A stretch of 64,000 nt of DNA from DATFDN01 sp963756495 (GCA_963756495.1 CAVWNS010000009.1:62001-126000); one strand, 5' to 3'. Positions 1 to 9,490 are shown, numbered from the stretch's first letter. Notes: generated by a model from the sequence alone, not told the origin. Numbers and translations: made by a program.

Positions 1-180
1 GGGCCGCGCCCCGGCACCACCCGTCGGGCGGATGGACGGCGAGATCCGGCATGCGCGCCAAGCAAAGCACGAGGCGGCGCACCAACGTTCCGCCCGGTCG
101 CATCGGCAGCGTCTCCCAGGCGGGCAAGGTCTTTCAGGCAGCGGGTGACAATCGGGGCGGCTGACACGCCGGCGAGCCGC
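1..180. other. left edge, no firm gene
   Basis: This is the stretch downstream of the xerC stop. On the minus strand an ATG at 103-101 opens a frame that runs off the left edge (34 codons seen), starting M-R-P-G-G-T-L-V-R-R. It could be the 5' end of the next gene of the operon, but nothing recognisable is encoded in so short a piece. Confidence 0.25.
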
Positions 181-1095
181 CTACGCCGATCGCGGATGCG
201 TCGTCCGCCAGACCCGCAGCAACGCCTGCTCGTCCACGCTGGTGTAGCGCTGCGTCGTCGAGAGGCTGGCGTGACCCAGCAGGTCCTGGATGGCGCGCAA
301 ATCCGCTCCCGCCGCGAGCAGATGCGTCGCGAACGAGTGTCGTAGCGCGTGCGGCGTCGCGTGCTCGGGTATGCCGGCATGGCGGCGGAAGACGCGCAGC
401 GTGCGTTGCGCCACCGCCGGGTTCAGCCGGCCGCCCCGCACGCCGACGAATAACGGGCTGTCGGGCTGCCCGTCGGGATGGTGGCGCAGCCAGGCTTCCA
501 CCGCGACTCGGACGGCGGGTAGCACCGGCAAGCCCCGTTCCTTTGCGCCCTTGCCGCGCACTGTCAGCATCCCGGTCCCGCCCGGCAACGGGGCGTCGCG
601 CACGCGCAGGCCGAGTGCCTCGCTGATGCGCAGCCCGCAGCCATACAGCAGCGTGAACAGCGCCGCATCGCGCGCCTGCACGGCCGGAAGATCGGAGTCC
701 GCGCCGATGTCGCGCGCCACCGCGCGGGCGGCCGGCTCGCTCAACGCGCGCGGGGCCGGACGATGGGCGCGCGGCGTTGCCACCAGACGCACGGAAGGGC
801 AGTCGCAGTCGTGCCGGCGCGCCAGATAGCGGAAGAAGCTGCGCACCGCCGCCAGCCTCCGGGCGCGTGTCGCGGCTGAGAGCCCGTCGGCATGGCGCGC
901 CGCGAGGAAGGCGCGGACGTCGGCGGGCCGAAGCGCCGCCAAGGCGGGCAGATCGGCCTCGGCGCCGAGATGGCGGGTGAGGAAACCGAGAAAGTCGGCG
1001 ATGTCGCGGCCGTATGCCTCCAATGTCAGCGGCGAGGCCCGTCGCTCGGCGCCGAGCCAGGCGAGGAACGCCTGCCGCGCCTGTTCGGCGCTCAC
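181..1095 (-). CDS. xerC: tyrosine recombinase XerC
   Basis: Site-specific tyrosine recombinase, by family the XerC partner that resolves chromosome dimers at dif with XerD and FtsK. The 304-residue product has an N-terminal SAM-like DNA-binding domain (about residues 1-95) and a C-terminal catalytic domain. That domain shows the full active-site set: Arg in GCGLRISEAL, Lys in VRGKGAKER, His-x-x-Arg in PHALRHSFATHL, His in GHASLSTTQRY and the nucleophile Tyr in TQRYTSV. I chose the GTG start at 1095 (protein V-S-A-E-Q-A-R) because it overlaps the DUF484 stop as GTGA and gives the usual XerC length; the longer upstream frame is a shadow of DUF484. It is the last recognised gene of the fsa-DUF484-xerC unit. 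XerD cannot be excluded from sequence alone, but the DUF484 neighbour favours XerC. Confidence 0.93.
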   Translation of the reverse strand: MSAEQARQAFLAWLGAERRASPLTLEAYGRDIADFLGFLTRHLGAEADLPALAALRPADVRAFLAARHADGLSAATRARRLAAVRSFFRYLARRHDCDCPSVRLVATPRAHRPAPRALSEPAARAVARDIGADSDLPAVQARDAALFTLLYGCGLRISEALGLRVRDAPLPGGTGMLTVRGKGAKERGLPVLPAVRVAVEAWLRHHPDGQPDSPLFVGVRGGRLNPAVAQRTLRVFRRHAGIPEHATPHALRHSFATHLLAAGADLRAIQDLLGHASLSTTQRYTSVDEQALLRVWRTTHPRSA

Positions 1096-1751
1096 GCGTG
1101 GCCGGCGGCACGGCCCAGGGCGGCGCCCACCGCGCGGCCCAGGAAAGCCAGCGCACCGATGCCCTGCGCCGGGTCGAGGGGCGCCTCGTCGCGCGAGACC
1201 AGGGCGAGGAGCGCCGGGGCGCCAGCCCAGGGCACGCGCACCAGCGCGTCGCGCCTGGCAAGGCGCGCCGCCTCCGCATGCACCAGCACGGCATCGCCCG
1301 GCGCGGCGCGGAACACCACGTCGCGCCCGCCCAGCAGCCCGGACACGGTGCCCACGGGCAACCGCCGCGCCCCGGACCCGTCCGCCTCCATGCAGAGCGC
1401 GGCGGCGTCGAGCGCCAGCAGGCCAGGCAAGGCGTGGTCCACGCACTCCGCCACGTCCTGCGCGCCGATCAGCGCCAGGACGGCGACCTGCACCCGCGCG
1501 GCGATGCCGGCGGCGGCGCGGCCGGCGGCCAGCACACCGTCGGCGCGCTCGGCCATCGCCGCCGCGTGCTGGCGTTCGGCGCGCAGCATGGCCAGCATGT
1601 GGTCCGCCATCGCCTCGCCATGGATGCGCTCGGGCGGGACCAGCGCGCGATAGAGTTCCGGCCGTTCAGCCAGGAACCGCGGCCGCGCCCGAAGGAAGGC
1701 GGCCACCTGGTCGGCGTCCGCCTGCTCTGTCTCGCGCTCGGGCGACCTCAT
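1092..1751 (-). CDS. DUF484 family protein
   Basis: Cytosolic 219-residue protein of the DUF484 family, a GAF-like fold commonly encoded next to xerC; its biochemical role is not established. The N-terminus (MRSPERETEQADADQVAAF, then FLRARPRFLAERPEL) is the typical family opening, followed by an Ala-rich helical stretch and a GAF-like C-terminal half. ATG at 1751 lies 14 bp downstream of the fsa stop, and its TGA overlaps the xerC GTG start, so the three genes form one transcription unit. A longer open frame upstream is antisense or shadow to fsa and is not used. Confidence 0.85.
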   Translation of the reverse strand: MRSPERETEQADADQVAAFLRARPRFLAERPELYRALVPPERIHGEAMADHMLAMLRAERQHAAAMAERADGVLAAGRAAAGIAARVQVAVLALIGAQDVAECVDHALPGLLALDAAALCMEADGSGARRLPVGTVSGLLGGRDVVFRAAPGDAVLVHAEAARLARRDALVRVPWAGAPALLALVSRDEAPLDPAQGIGALAFLGRAVGAALGRAAGHA

Positions 1752-1765
1752 GGGACTGAAGAGGC

Positions 1766-2422
1766 TCAGACGATGTGCTGGCCGGTCTTGGCCCAGTCGG
1801 CCGCGAATGAGGCCATGCCCTTGTCGGTCAGCGGGTGGGAGAACAATTGCCGCAGCACCGCCGGCGGCAGGGTGGCGACATGGGCGCCGATCTTCGCGGC
1901 CTCCACCACATGCAGCGGGCTGCGTACCGAGGCGACCAGCACCTGCGTCTTGAAGTCGGGATAGTTCCTGAAGATCGTCACGATGTCGTGGATCAACCCC
2001 ATCCCGTGCTCGCCGATATCGTCCACCCGGCCGACGAACGGGCTGACGAAGCTCGCGCCCGCCTTGGCGGCCAGGATCGCCTGCGCGGCGGAGAAGCACA
2101 GGGTCACGTTGACCATCGTCCCGTCGTCGGCGAGCTTGCGGCACGCGCGCAGACCCGCCGGCGTGAGGGGAACCTTGATCGTCACGTTGCGCGCGATCTC
2201 GCGCAGCACATGCGCCTCGGCCATCATGCCCTCGAAGTCGGTGGCGGCGACCTCGGCGCTGACCGGGCCGGAGACGACCCGGCAGATTTCGCCGATGATG
2301 TCGCGCATCGGCCGGTTCGCCTTAGCGACCAGCGAGGGGTTGGTGGTCACACCGTCAAGCAGCCCGCTCTCGGCGAGGGACTTGATCTCCGCCACATCGG
2401 CGGTATCGACGAAGAATTTCAT
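1766..2422 (-). CDS. fsa: fructose-6-phosphate aldolase / transaldolase-like
   Basis: Class I (Schiff-base) aldolase of the FSA/TalC subgroup, 218 residues, the short form typical of this group rather than the 310-residue classical transaldolase. It acts in cytosolic sugar-phosphate metabolism. Visible signatures are MKFFVDTADVAEI at the start, DGVTTNPSLVAK (strand 2 motif) and the Schiff-base Lys at about residue 83 in NVTIKVPLTPAG. The C-terminal part continues with SPFVGRVDDIG and ends DKGMASFAADWAK. It is first in the fsa-DUF484-xerC unit and divergent from priA, with 69 bp between the two starts. Whether it acts as transaldolase or F6P aldolase cannot be told by eye. Confidence 0.92.
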   Translation of the reverse strand: MKFFVDTADVAEIKSLAESGLLDGVTTNPSLVAKANRPMRDIIGEICRVVSGPVSAEVAATDFEGMMAEAHVLREIARNVTIKVPLTPAGLRACRKLADDGTMVNVTLCFSAAQAILAAKAGASFVSPFVGRVDDIGEHGMGLIHDIVTIFRNYPDFKTQVLVASVRSPLHVVEAAKIGAHVATLPPAVLRQLFSHPLTDKGMASFAADWAKTGQHIV

Positions 2423-2491
2423 GCGAACGATCCAATTCTCGTGTGCCGCGCCGGCGCCTACGCGCGGATTCTAGGTCATATAGGCGTGGAC

Positions 2492-4684
2492 ATGGGCAAT
2501 CGAAAGCGAACCGGACGTCGGCGCGTGCCGGTGCTGCTTCCTTACCCCTTTCCGGGGCCGTTCGACTATGCGGTTCCGGAGGGGCTGGACCCCGCTCCGG
2601 GTGACGTGGTGCTCGCCCCGCTCAACGGCCGGGAGGTCGTCGGTGTCGTCTGGGACGCCCCTGGCCCTGCCCCGGCGGCGGACTCGAAGCTGAAGCCGAT
2701 CGTCGCCACGCTCGACACCCCGCCCATGCGCCCGGCACTGCGGCGCCTGGTGGACTGGATGGCGGCCTACACCCTGGCTCCCCCCGGCGAGGTGATGGCC
2801 ATGGCGCTGCGCATCCTAGACCCGGCCCCGGAGCCGATGCGTGGATGGCGCCGCCCGGCCGGCGCCGCGGATCAGACCGGCGCAGGGCTGACCGAGGCGC
2901 GTCGCCGCGTGCTGGGGGCCTTGTCCCAGGCCGAGCCGCGCGCCACCCAGGACCTTGCGCGGGCGGCGCAGGTCGGAACCGGCGTGATCCGCGCCATGGC
3001 CGCCGGCGGCCTGATCGTGCCCACGCCCCTGCCCGCCCCGCCCGCCTTCGCCGCGCCCGATCCCGCCCATTCGGGACCGGACCTGTCGGCCAGCCAGCAG
3101 ACAGCCGCCGAGGCGCTGATCGAGTCGGTGCGCGCCCGCGCCTTCTCCGTCAGCCTTCTCGATGGCGTGACCGGGTCCGGCAAGACCGAGGTCTATCTGG
3201 AGGCGATCGCGCAGGCGTTGCGGGAGAGGCGGCAGGCACTGGTGCTGTTGCCCGAGATCGCCCTGTCGGCGCAGTGGCTGGACCGCTTCGCGCGCCGCTT
3301 CGGCGCCGCCCCCGCCGTCTGGCACTCGGACCTGCCCTCGCGGGTGCGACGGCTGACCTGGCGGGCGGTGGCCGCCGGCGAGGCGCCGGTCGTGGTCGGC
3401 GCGCGCTCGGCCCTGTTCCTGCCCTTCCCCGACCTCGGCCTGATCATCGTCGATGAGGAGCACGAGACCGCCTTCAAGCAGGAGGAGGGCGTCGTCTATA
3501 ACGCCCGCGACATGGCCGTGGTGCGCGCCCGGCTGGAGGACGCCCCGGCGGTGCTGGTGTCGGCGACGCCCAGCCTGGAGACGCTGGCCAACGTGGAGGC
3601 CGGACGCTATCGCCGCCTGACCCTGCCGCACCGCCACGGCGGGGCCACGCTGCCCGCCGTGACGGCCATCGACCTGCGCGAGACCCCGCCCGAGCGGGGC
3701 CGCTTCCTCGCCCCGCCCCTGGTCGAGGCGGTGCGGGCCACGCTCGCGCGCGGTGAGCAGGCGATGCTGTTCCTGAACCGCCGCGGCTACGCGCCGCTGA
3801 CGCTCTGCCGGGTCTGCGGGCACCGGATGCAGTGCCCGAACTGCACGGCCTGGCTGGTGGAGCATCGCGCCCGCCGCCAGCTCATGTGCCACCATTGCGG
3901 CCATGCGGTCCCGATACCGATCCTGTGCCCCGCCTGCGGCGCCGCGCACAGCCTCACCCCGGTCGGGCCGGGCGTCGAGCGGGTGACCGAGGAGGCGACC
4001 GCCATCTTCCCTGATGCGCGGCTGCTGGTGATGGCCAGCGACACGCTGCCGGGACCGCGCGCGGCGATGCAGGCGGCCCGCGCCGTGGCGGCACGGGAGG
4101 TGGACCTGATCATCGGCACGCAGGTTGTCGCAAAGGGCTGGCACTTCCCGCACCTGACGCTGGTGGGGGTGGTCGATGCCGATCTCGGGCTGGGCGGGGG
4201 CGATCTGCGCGCCGCCGAGCGGACCGTGCAGCTACTGCACCAGGTCGCGGGCCGCGCGGGTCGGGCGGAGGCGCCGGGACGCGTGCTGCTGCAAACATTC
4301 AGCCCGGAGCACCCGGTTATGCAGGCCCTGATCTCGGGCGATTTCGAAGGCTTCGTCGCTCGCGAGGCGGCCGAGCGCCGGCCGGGGAATTGGCCTCCCT
4401 ACGGACGGCTGGCGGCGCTGATCGTGAGCGCCGACGATGGCGAGACAGCCGACCGCCTCGCCCGCGAGCTGGGCCGCGCGGCGCCTAGTGGGCCGGGACT
4501 CGCGGTGCTCGGCCCGGCCCCTGCCCCGCTGGCCATCCTGCGCGGCCGGCACCGCCGCCGGTTGCTGCTCAAGACCCGCCGCGACATTGCCGTCCAGCCG
4601 CTGCTGCGCGAATGGATCGCCAAGGTGAGCGTGCCGCGCGGCGCGCGGGTAGAGGTCGATGTGGACCCGGTCTCGTTCCTGTAG
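2492..4684 (+). CDS. priA: primosomal helicase PriA
   Basis: ATP-dependent 3'-5' DNA helicase that reloads the replisome at stalled forks. The 730-residue product has the 3'BD-type N-terminus (VPVLLPYPFPGPFDYAVP), winged helix, DEAD-like helicase core with Walker A (DGVTGSGKTEVY) and Walker B (IIVDEEHETAFKQEE), then eight zinc-binding cysteines (CRVCGHRMQCPNC and CHHCG...CPACG). The C-terminal helicase lobe carries VDADLGLGGGDLRAAERT and QVAGRAGRAE. ATG at 2492 is preceded in frame by a GTG at 2486; either gives an N-terminus consistent with the family. The open frame upstream to 1835 overlaps fsa antisense and is rejected. Confidence 0.95.
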   Translation: MGNRKRTGRRRVPVLLPYPFPGPFDYAVPEGLDPAPGDVVLAPLNGREVVGVVWDAPGPAPAADSKLKPIVATLDTPPMRPALRRLVDWMAAYTLAPPGEVMAMALRILDPAPEPMRGWRRPAGAADQTGAGLTEARRRVLGALSQAEPRATQDLARAAQVGTGVIRAMAAGGLIVPTPLPAPPAFAAPDPAHSGPDLSASQQTAAEALIESVRARAFSVSLLDGVTGSGKTEVYLEAIAQALRERRQALVLLPEIALSAQWLDRFARRFGAAPAVWHSDLPSRVRRLTWRAVAAGEAPVVVGARSALFLPFPDLGLIIVDEEHETAFKQEEGVVYNARDMAVVRARLEDAPAVLVSATPSLETLANVEAGRYRRLTLPHRHGGATLPAVTAIDLRETPPERGRFLAPPLVEAVRATLARGEQAMLFLNRRGYAPLTLCRVCGHRMQCPNCTAWLVEHRARRQLMCHHCGHAVPIPILCPACGAAHSLTPVGPGVERVTEEATAIFPDARLLVMASDTLPGPRAAMQAARAVAAREVDLIIGTQVVAKGWHFPHLTLVGVVDADLGLGGGDLRAAERTVQLLHQVAGRAGRAEAPGRVLLQTFSPEHPVMQALISGDFEGFVAREAAERRPGNWPPYGRLAALIVSADDGETADRLARELGRAAPSGPGLAVLGPAPAPLAILRGRHRRRLLLKTRRDIAVQPLLREWIAKVSVPRGARVEVDVDPVSFL

Positions 4685-4708
4685 CTTGCGGCCGCGTCGA
4701 TGCCGCGC

Positions 4709-5494
4709 TTACGGGACGTCCAGCACCAGCCCGTCATGGCCGGGCTCCACGCCGGCGGGCAGACGCCGGATCAGCCAGTCCCAGTCGAGGTCGATGCCCA
4801 TATGCGTCAGCACCGTGCGGCGCGCGCCGATCCGCCCGGCCCACTCCAGAACGAGATCGACATGCGCGTGCGTTGGGTGGGGGGCGCGGCAGAAGCAGCC
4901 GACCACCCAGGTATCCACCCCGGTCAGCGTGGCCAGCGCCGTCTCGTCGAGGCTGACCACGTCGGTCGAGTAGCCGAACCCGCCGATCCGCATCCCGAGC
5001 GTGGACGCGAAGCCGTGGTCCTGCTCGAAGAGCCGCACCGTCATCCCCGCCATGCCGACCGTCTGTCCGGGCGCCACCTCGCGCGGCTCCAGGACCGGGC
5101 GGAAGAAGTTGGGCGGCTCCCACGGGCGGAAGGCGTAACCGAAGCGGCGGCCCAGCTCCTCCAGGGTGCGGCGCGTGGCGAACGCCTCCAGCGGGCGCCC
5201 GGCGATGCGGTTCAGGATGCGTACATCGTCGAGGCCGGTGATGTGATCGGCATGGGCGTGCGTGTAGAGGATGGCATCCGCGCCAGGGACCCGGCAGGCG
5301 AGCAACTGGACGCGCAGCTCCGGCGCCGTGTCGACCAGCAGCCGCGCCCCGTTGCTCTCGATCACGATCGAGGAGCGCGAGCGGACGTTGCGCGGCTCGC
5401 CCGGGTCGCATGCGCCCCAGTCCCCTGCCCCGTCCGCCCCCCCGATCATCGGCACGCCGGCCGAGCCGCCACAGCCCAGCACGATGACCCGCAT
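4709..5494 (-). CDS. MBL-fold metal hydrolase, PhnP-like
   Basis: Metallo-beta-lactamase-fold phosphodiesterase of the group annotated as phosphoribosyl 1,2-cyclic phosphate phosphodiesterase-like. The 261 residues start MRVIVLGCGGSAGVPMIGG, contain the family GDWGACDP segment and the dinuclear metal motif YTHAHADHITGLDD (HxHxDH), later FEQDHG and GYSTDV, and a C-terminal LTHMGIDLDW. It is the last gene of the holB-metG-tatD unit. Its ATG overlaps the tatD stop as TGATG, which implies translational coupling. The substrate is unknown; no phn genes are nearby, so a phosphonate role is not supported. Confidence 0.85.
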   Translation of the reverse strand: MRVIVLGCGGSAGVPMIGGADGAGDWGACDPGEPRNVRSRSSIVIESNGARLLVDTAPELRVQLLACRVPGADAILYTHAHADHITGLDDVRILNRIAGRPLEAFATRRTLEELGRRFGYAFRPWEPPNFFRPVLEPREVAPGQTVGMAGMTVRLFEQDHGFASTLGMRIGGFGYSTDVVSLDETALATLTGVDTWVVGCFCRAPHPTHAHVDLVLEWAGRIGARRTVLTHMGIDLDWDWLIRRLPAGVEPGHDGLVLDVP

Positions 5495-6267
5495 CAGTCC
5501 GCTTTCCGGAACAGCCGCAGGAAATTGGCCGTGGTCAGCGCCGCCACACCGTCAAACGACAGTCCGCGCACCCGGGCCAGAACCTCGGCCGTATGCCTGA
5601 CATTGCCGGGCTCGTTCCGTTTGCCGCGCACCGGCGCGGGGGCGAGATACGGCGCGTCGGTCTCCACCAGCAGGCGCTCGGCCGGAAGCTCGCGCGCGAT
5701 GTCGCGCAGCTCGCCGGATTTCGGGAAGGTCAAAATGCCCGAGAAGCTGACAAAGCCGCCCATCTGCACCGCGACCTGGGCGAGCCGGCGGGTGGAGCTG
5801 AAGCAGTGCAGCAGGAAGTCGAAATCGCCGCCGCTATCGCGTTCTTCTTGCAGGATTGCGGCGATGTCGTCGTCGGCATCGCGGGCATGGATGGCGAGCG
5901 GCAGGCCCGACAGCCGCGCGGCGCGGATATGCACGCGGAAGTTCTCCCGCTGCACCTCGCGCGGGGCACGGTCGTAGAAGTAATCCAGCCCGGATTCCCC
6001 GATGCCGATGACCCTGGGATGCTCGGCCAGCCGGGCGAGCGTCGCAGGATGCGGGATCGGCGCCTCGGCGGCGTGGTGCGGATGCACGCCGACCGTACAC
6101 CAGACATTGCCGTGCGCCTCGGCCAACCCGATCGCGCGCGGGGCCTGCTCCATCGTGGTGCCGATGGTAACCATCTCATGCACCCGAGCCGCCTCCGCGC
6201 GCGCCAGCACGCCGGGCAGTTCCTCTCGGGTGAAATAGTCCAGGTGGCAATGAGAATCGACCAGCAT
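5494..6267 (-). CDS. tatD: TatD family metal-dependent hydrolase
   Basis: TatD/YcfH-type TIM-barrel metallo-hydrolase, family role 3'-5' exonuclease or DNase on damaged DNA; 257 residues. Metal-binding residues are visible in MLVDSHCHLDYF (HxH), GIGESGLDYFYDRAP (Glu), IHARDADDDI, the LLHCFSS segment and VETDAPYLAPAP near the C-terminus. I start at ATG 6267 (MLVDSHCHLD), 7 bp after the metG stop, rather than at the more upstream in-frame ATG that lies inside metG. It is followed directly by the overlapping MBL hydrolase gene, an arrangement common in alphaproteobacteria. Confidence 0.92.
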   Translation of the reverse strand: MLVDSHCHLDYFTREELPGVLARAEAARVHEMVTIGTTMEQAPRAIGLAEAHGNVWCTVGVHPHHAAEAPIPHPATLARLAEHPRVIGIGESGLDYFYDRAPREVQRENFRVHIRAARLSGLPLAIHARDADDDIAAILQEERDSGGDFDFLLHCFSSTRRLAQVAVQMGGFVSFSGILTFPKSGELRDIARELPAERLLVETDAPYLAPAPVRGKRNEPGNVRHTAEVLARVRGLSFDGVAALTTANFLRLFRKAD

Positions 6268-6274
6268 CAACGAT

Positions 6275-7810
6275 CTACTCGGCGGTCTCGACAAAACGTG
6301 GGAAGACGCCTTGTGGCGCGGGCAAGGCCGTTCTGGAGGGCAGCGGTTCGGAGAGCGCCGCGAAACTTCGCGCCTCCGCCGAAACCCCGAGCTGGTCGAG
6401 CATCCGCGCCATCGAGCCGGGCATGAAGGGCTGGAGCACGGTCGCGGTCACGCGCAAGGCGTCGGCCAGCACGCGCAGCACGGCGTCCATCCGGGCCGGG
6501 TCGGTCCTGCGCAGCGCCCACGGGGCTTGGCGGTCGATATACCCGTTGGCGGCGCGGATGACCTTCCAGACCTCCTCCAGCGCCTCGTGGAAGCCCTGGC
6601 GGTCGATGCGCTCGCGCAGCAGATCGGGCAGTGCCGCCGCCATGTCGAGCAGTGCCGCATCGTCCTCGGTAACGGCGCCTCTGCCCGGCAGCTTGCCGTT
6701 GCAGCTGCGCGCCACCAGCGTAAGCGTGCGCTGCGCCAGGTTGCCGAGGTCGTTAGCGAGTTCGACATTGATGCGCGTGACGATTGACTGGAACCGCAGC
6801 GTACCGTCGCCGCCAAACGGCTTTTCGCGCAAAAGGAAGTAGCGGACCTGATCCAGCCCATATGTCGCGGCCAACTGGCGTGCCTCGATCACGTTGCCCA
6901 GCGACTTGCTCATCTTCTCGCCCTCGACCGTCCACCAGCCGTTGGCGGAAACACGCTTGGGCACCGGCAGCCCCGCCGCCATCAGCAAGGCCGGCCAAAT
7001 GACCGCGTGGAAGCGCGTGATCTCCTTGCCGACCATATGGACGTCTGCCGGCCAAAACGCCCAGCGCGGTGCCGTTTCGTCGGGGAAGCCACAGGCCGTC
7101 ACGTAGTTAATGAGCGCGTCGAGCCAGACATACATGACGTGGTCCGGCGCGCCGGGCACCGGGATGCCCCAGCGGACGCTGGTGCGGCTGATCGAAAGGT
7201 CGTTCAGCCCGCTGCGGACGAAGCTGATCACCTCATTCCGGCTGCTCTGTGGGGCAATGAAGTCCGGTTGTTCCTCGTACAATCCGAGCAGCCGGTCCTG
7301 CCACGCGGACAGGCGGAAGAAGTACGACGGCTCGCGCACCCAGGCCACCGGCGCTCCGGACGGCGCCACCTTGCTGCCGTCCGGGCGCATAGTGAGCTCG
7401 CCCTCGTCGTAGAAGGCCTCGTCGCGGACCGCGTACCAGCCTTCGTAATGGCCGATATAAATCTGCCCGGCCGCGTCGATCCGGCGCCATAGCTCGGCGC
7501 AGGAAACCTTGTGCCTCGGCTCCGTCGTGCGGATGTAGTCGTCGTACGAGACGCCCATCTTGTCCGCCATGTCGCGGAAATCGGCGGAGATCTGGTCGGT
7601 ATAGGTCTGCGGGTCGAGCCCCGCCTCTGCGGCCGCCTGCTCCACCTTCTGCCCGTGCTCGTCGGTGCCGGTCAGGAAGAACACGTCGTAGCCGTCGAGC
7701 CGCTTGAACCGGGCCATCACGTCGGCGGCGATCGAGGTGTAGGCGTGGCCGATATGCGGCGTGCCGTTCACGTAATAGATCGGCGTGGTGACGAAGAAGC
7801 GCTGCTTCAT
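6275..7810 (-). CDS. metG: methionyl-tRNA synthetase
   Basis: Class I aminoacyl-tRNA synthetase charging tRNA-Met, cytosolic, 511 residues. The Rossmann catalytic domain has the HIGH motif as GTPHIGHAYTS and the KMSKS loop as GEKMSKSLGN, with TPIYYVNG at the N-terminus. The anticodon-binding helical domain follows (NDLGNLAQRTL). There is no C-terminal EMAP/tRNA-binding domain and no four-Cys zinc knuckle, so it is the short alphaproteobacterial type. The start at 7810 (MKQRFFVTTPIYY) overlaps the holB stop as ATGA; the longer frame upstream belongs to holB. No disruption is seen over 1.5 kb. Confidence 0.96.
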   Translation of the reverse strand: MKQRFFVTTPIYYVNGTPHIGHAYTSIAADVMARFKRLDGYDVFFLTGTDEHGQKVEQAAAEAGLDPQTYTDQISADFRDMADKMGVSYDDYIRTTEPRHKVSCAELWRRIDAAGQIYIGHYEGWYAVRDEAFYDEGELTMRPDGSKVAPSGAPVAWVREPSYFFRLSAWQDRLLGLYEEQPDFIAPQSSRNEVISFVRSGLNDLSISRTSVRWGIPVPGAPDHVMYVWLDALINYVTACGFPDETAPRWAFWPADVHMVGKEITRFHAVIWPALLMAAGLPVPKRVSANGWWTVEGEKMSKSLGNVIEARQLAATYGLDQVRYFLLREKPFGGDGTLRFQSIVTRINVELANDLGNLAQRTLTLVARSCNGKLPGRGAVTEDDAALLDMAAALPDLLRERIDRQGFHEALEEVWKVIRAANGYIDRQAPWALRRTDPARMDAVLRVLADALRVTATVLQPFMPGSMARMLDQLGVSAEARSFAALSEPLPSRTALPAPQGVFPRFVETAE

Positions 7811-8833
7811 GGGATGCCCTGCACCGGTCCGCTGAGCAGGCGCAGCCCGGTCAGGATCGCCTGGCGCCTGTCCAGCGCGAACCGCTCGGTCTCCTCCTGC
7901 AATTGGCCCAGCGCGTGCCACACGTCGCCCCACGCATCAAGGGGACGGAGCGCGGCGAGCCGCGCCTGATCGGGGTCGGCCCGCCCGCGTGCCGCCGCCC
8001 GCACCGCGCCCGCGATGGTTGCGCGCAGCAGGTCCATGAAGGTCGAGAACGCGCCCCCGCCGCGCGCCAGCTTGTCGGCCACGTCCCACCCCGCCCCTGG
8101 CAGGTCCGGGAGCGCGGCCAGCACCGCGTCCACCAATCCGGCCAGCGCGAGGCCCTGCTCGTCGCGCAGCAGCAGCGCCCGGCCCGGCGAGCCGTCGGCC
8201 AGCGCGACAAGTTGACCCCGCTCGTCTTCCGACAGGTCGGGAAGGTAGCGTGGCGAGCAGCCCCGCCATGTCGGCATCGCCCAGCGGGCGCAGCGCCAAG
8301 CGTCGGCAGCGGCTGCGGATGGTCACCGGCAGCCGTCCGGGCGAGGCGCAGACCAGCAGCAGCAGCGCGCGCGCCGGCGGCTCCTCCAGGATCTTCAGCA
8401 GCGCGTTGGCTGCGTTGCGGTTGAGTTCGTCGGCGCGGTCCACGACCACCACGCGCCAGCCGCCCTCGGCCGGAGTCAGGCGCAGGAACGCGCCGACCGC
8501 GCGCACGTCGTCGACCACGATTTCGCTCCGCAATTTCTTGCCGTCGGAGCCGACGCCACGCTGGAGAGTGAACAGGTCGGCGTGCCCGCCCGCCGCGACA
8601 CGGCGAAACACCGGATGGCCGGGATCGAGCGCGAGCGTCCCGTCGCCCGGCACCCCCGCCAGCAGCCGGCGCGCGAAGCGGAAGGCGAGCGTCGCCTTGC
8701 CCACACCCTCCGGCCCGGAGATCAGCCAGGCATGGTGCATCCGCCCGCCGCGCAGTGCGCCAAGCAAGGTCGCCTCGCCCGCCTCATGCCCGACCAGCAG
8801 GGGGTTCGCGCGGGGCTCGACAGGCTCGGTCAC
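7807..8833 (-). CDS. holB: DNA polymerase III delta' subunit, frameshifted as given
   Basis: Clamp-loader subunit delta', AAA+ fold. The first part (from a GTG at 8833) carries the Walker-A-like GPEGVGKATLAF, then VVVVDRADELNRNAANALL and KILEEPPARALLLLV. The second part, in another frame, continues with RYLPDLSEDERGQ through the C-terminal helical domain. The break is near 8249: removing one base (plus-strand T in gtagcg-T-ggcgag) joins the frames and gives 341 residues, a normal length for the family. The gene is essential, so a sequence error is likelier than loss. It is coupled to metG by ATGA and lies 34 bp downstream of msrB. Confidence 0.85.
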
Positions 8834-8867
8834 GGCGACGTGGCCGTGGCGACGGTCGTCCCTGGCC

Positions 8868-9314
8868 TCAAGCGGCGCCCGAGCCCGGCTCGAAGCGCAT
8901 CGCCGCGCCGTTCATGCAGTAGCGCAGGCCGGTCGGCTTGGGGCCGTCCTCGAAGACATGGCCCAGATGGCCGCCGCAGGCGCTGCAATGCACCTCGGTC
9001 CGGCGCATGAAGAAGCTGCGATCCTCGGTGGTGCCAACCCCCTCGGGCAGCGGCTCAGTGAAGCTCGGCCAGCCGGTGCCGCTCTCGAACTTGGCGTCGG
9101 AGGCAAACAGCTTCTGCCCGCAGCCGGCACAGAGGAACGCACCCGCGCGCTTCTCCTGGTTCAGCGGACTGATGCCCGCGCGCTCAGTGGCGTGCTCGCG
9201 CAGCACGCGGTACTGCTCGGGCGCCAGCATCCGCCGCCATTCCTCGTCAGTGTGCGAGACCGGGAAATTTTCAGGCGGCGCGTCGTGCGCGGCGCCGCCG
9301 AACAGGCGCTTCAT
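8868..9314 (-). CDS. msrB: peptide methionine-R-sulfoxide reductase MsrB
   Basis: Reduces methionine-R-sulfoxide in proteins, cytosolic repair enzyme, 148 residues. Zinc-binding pairs CAGC and CSAC are present, with the SelR fold motifs FESGTGWPSF and GHLGHVFEDGP and the catalytic Cys in LRYCMNGAAM. The N-terminus shows an unusual short leader before the ERAGISPLNQEKRAG segment, but no signal peptide. It is first of the leftward run before holB. Confidence 0.93.
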   Translation of the reverse strand: MKRLFGGAAHDAPPENFPVSHTDEEWRRMLAPEQYRVLREHATERAGISPLNQEKRAGAFLCAGCGQKLFASDAKFESGTGWPSFTEPLPEGVGTTEDRSFFMRRTEVHCSACGGHLGHVFEDGPKPTGLRYCMNGAAMRFEPGSGAA

Positions 9315-9459
9315 GCGGTGTCCCCCTCATTCAACGCCAATTATATGGGGTGTGCACGCCGGGACGTGAGCCAAAACCGGTCAGTCCCGATCCGGAATTC
9401 ACCGCGCCCGAGCAGGCCGACCGGCCAGGACACGGGCCCGGGACCCTTCCAGCTTTGTA

Positions 9460-9490
9460 TTGACCGCGCACGTATCGCGAGCAGTATAAA
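9460..9490 (+). promoter_or_regulatory. possible sigma-70-like promoter for the kai operon
   Basis: TTGACC (9460-9465) and TATAAA (9485-9490) stand 19 bp apart, 44 bp upstream of the kaiC ATG, in an AT-richer patch of a very GC-rich region. Spacing is longer than optimal, so this is only a candidate. Confidence 0.3.

Noticed and set aside
134..1294. 386-residue minus-strand frame over xerC
   Set aside because: Arg/Ala-rich out-of-frame shadow of xerC and DUF484.
1835..2491. Upstream extension of the priA frame
   Set aside because: Lies antisense over fsa; the family N-terminus of PriA begins at 2492.
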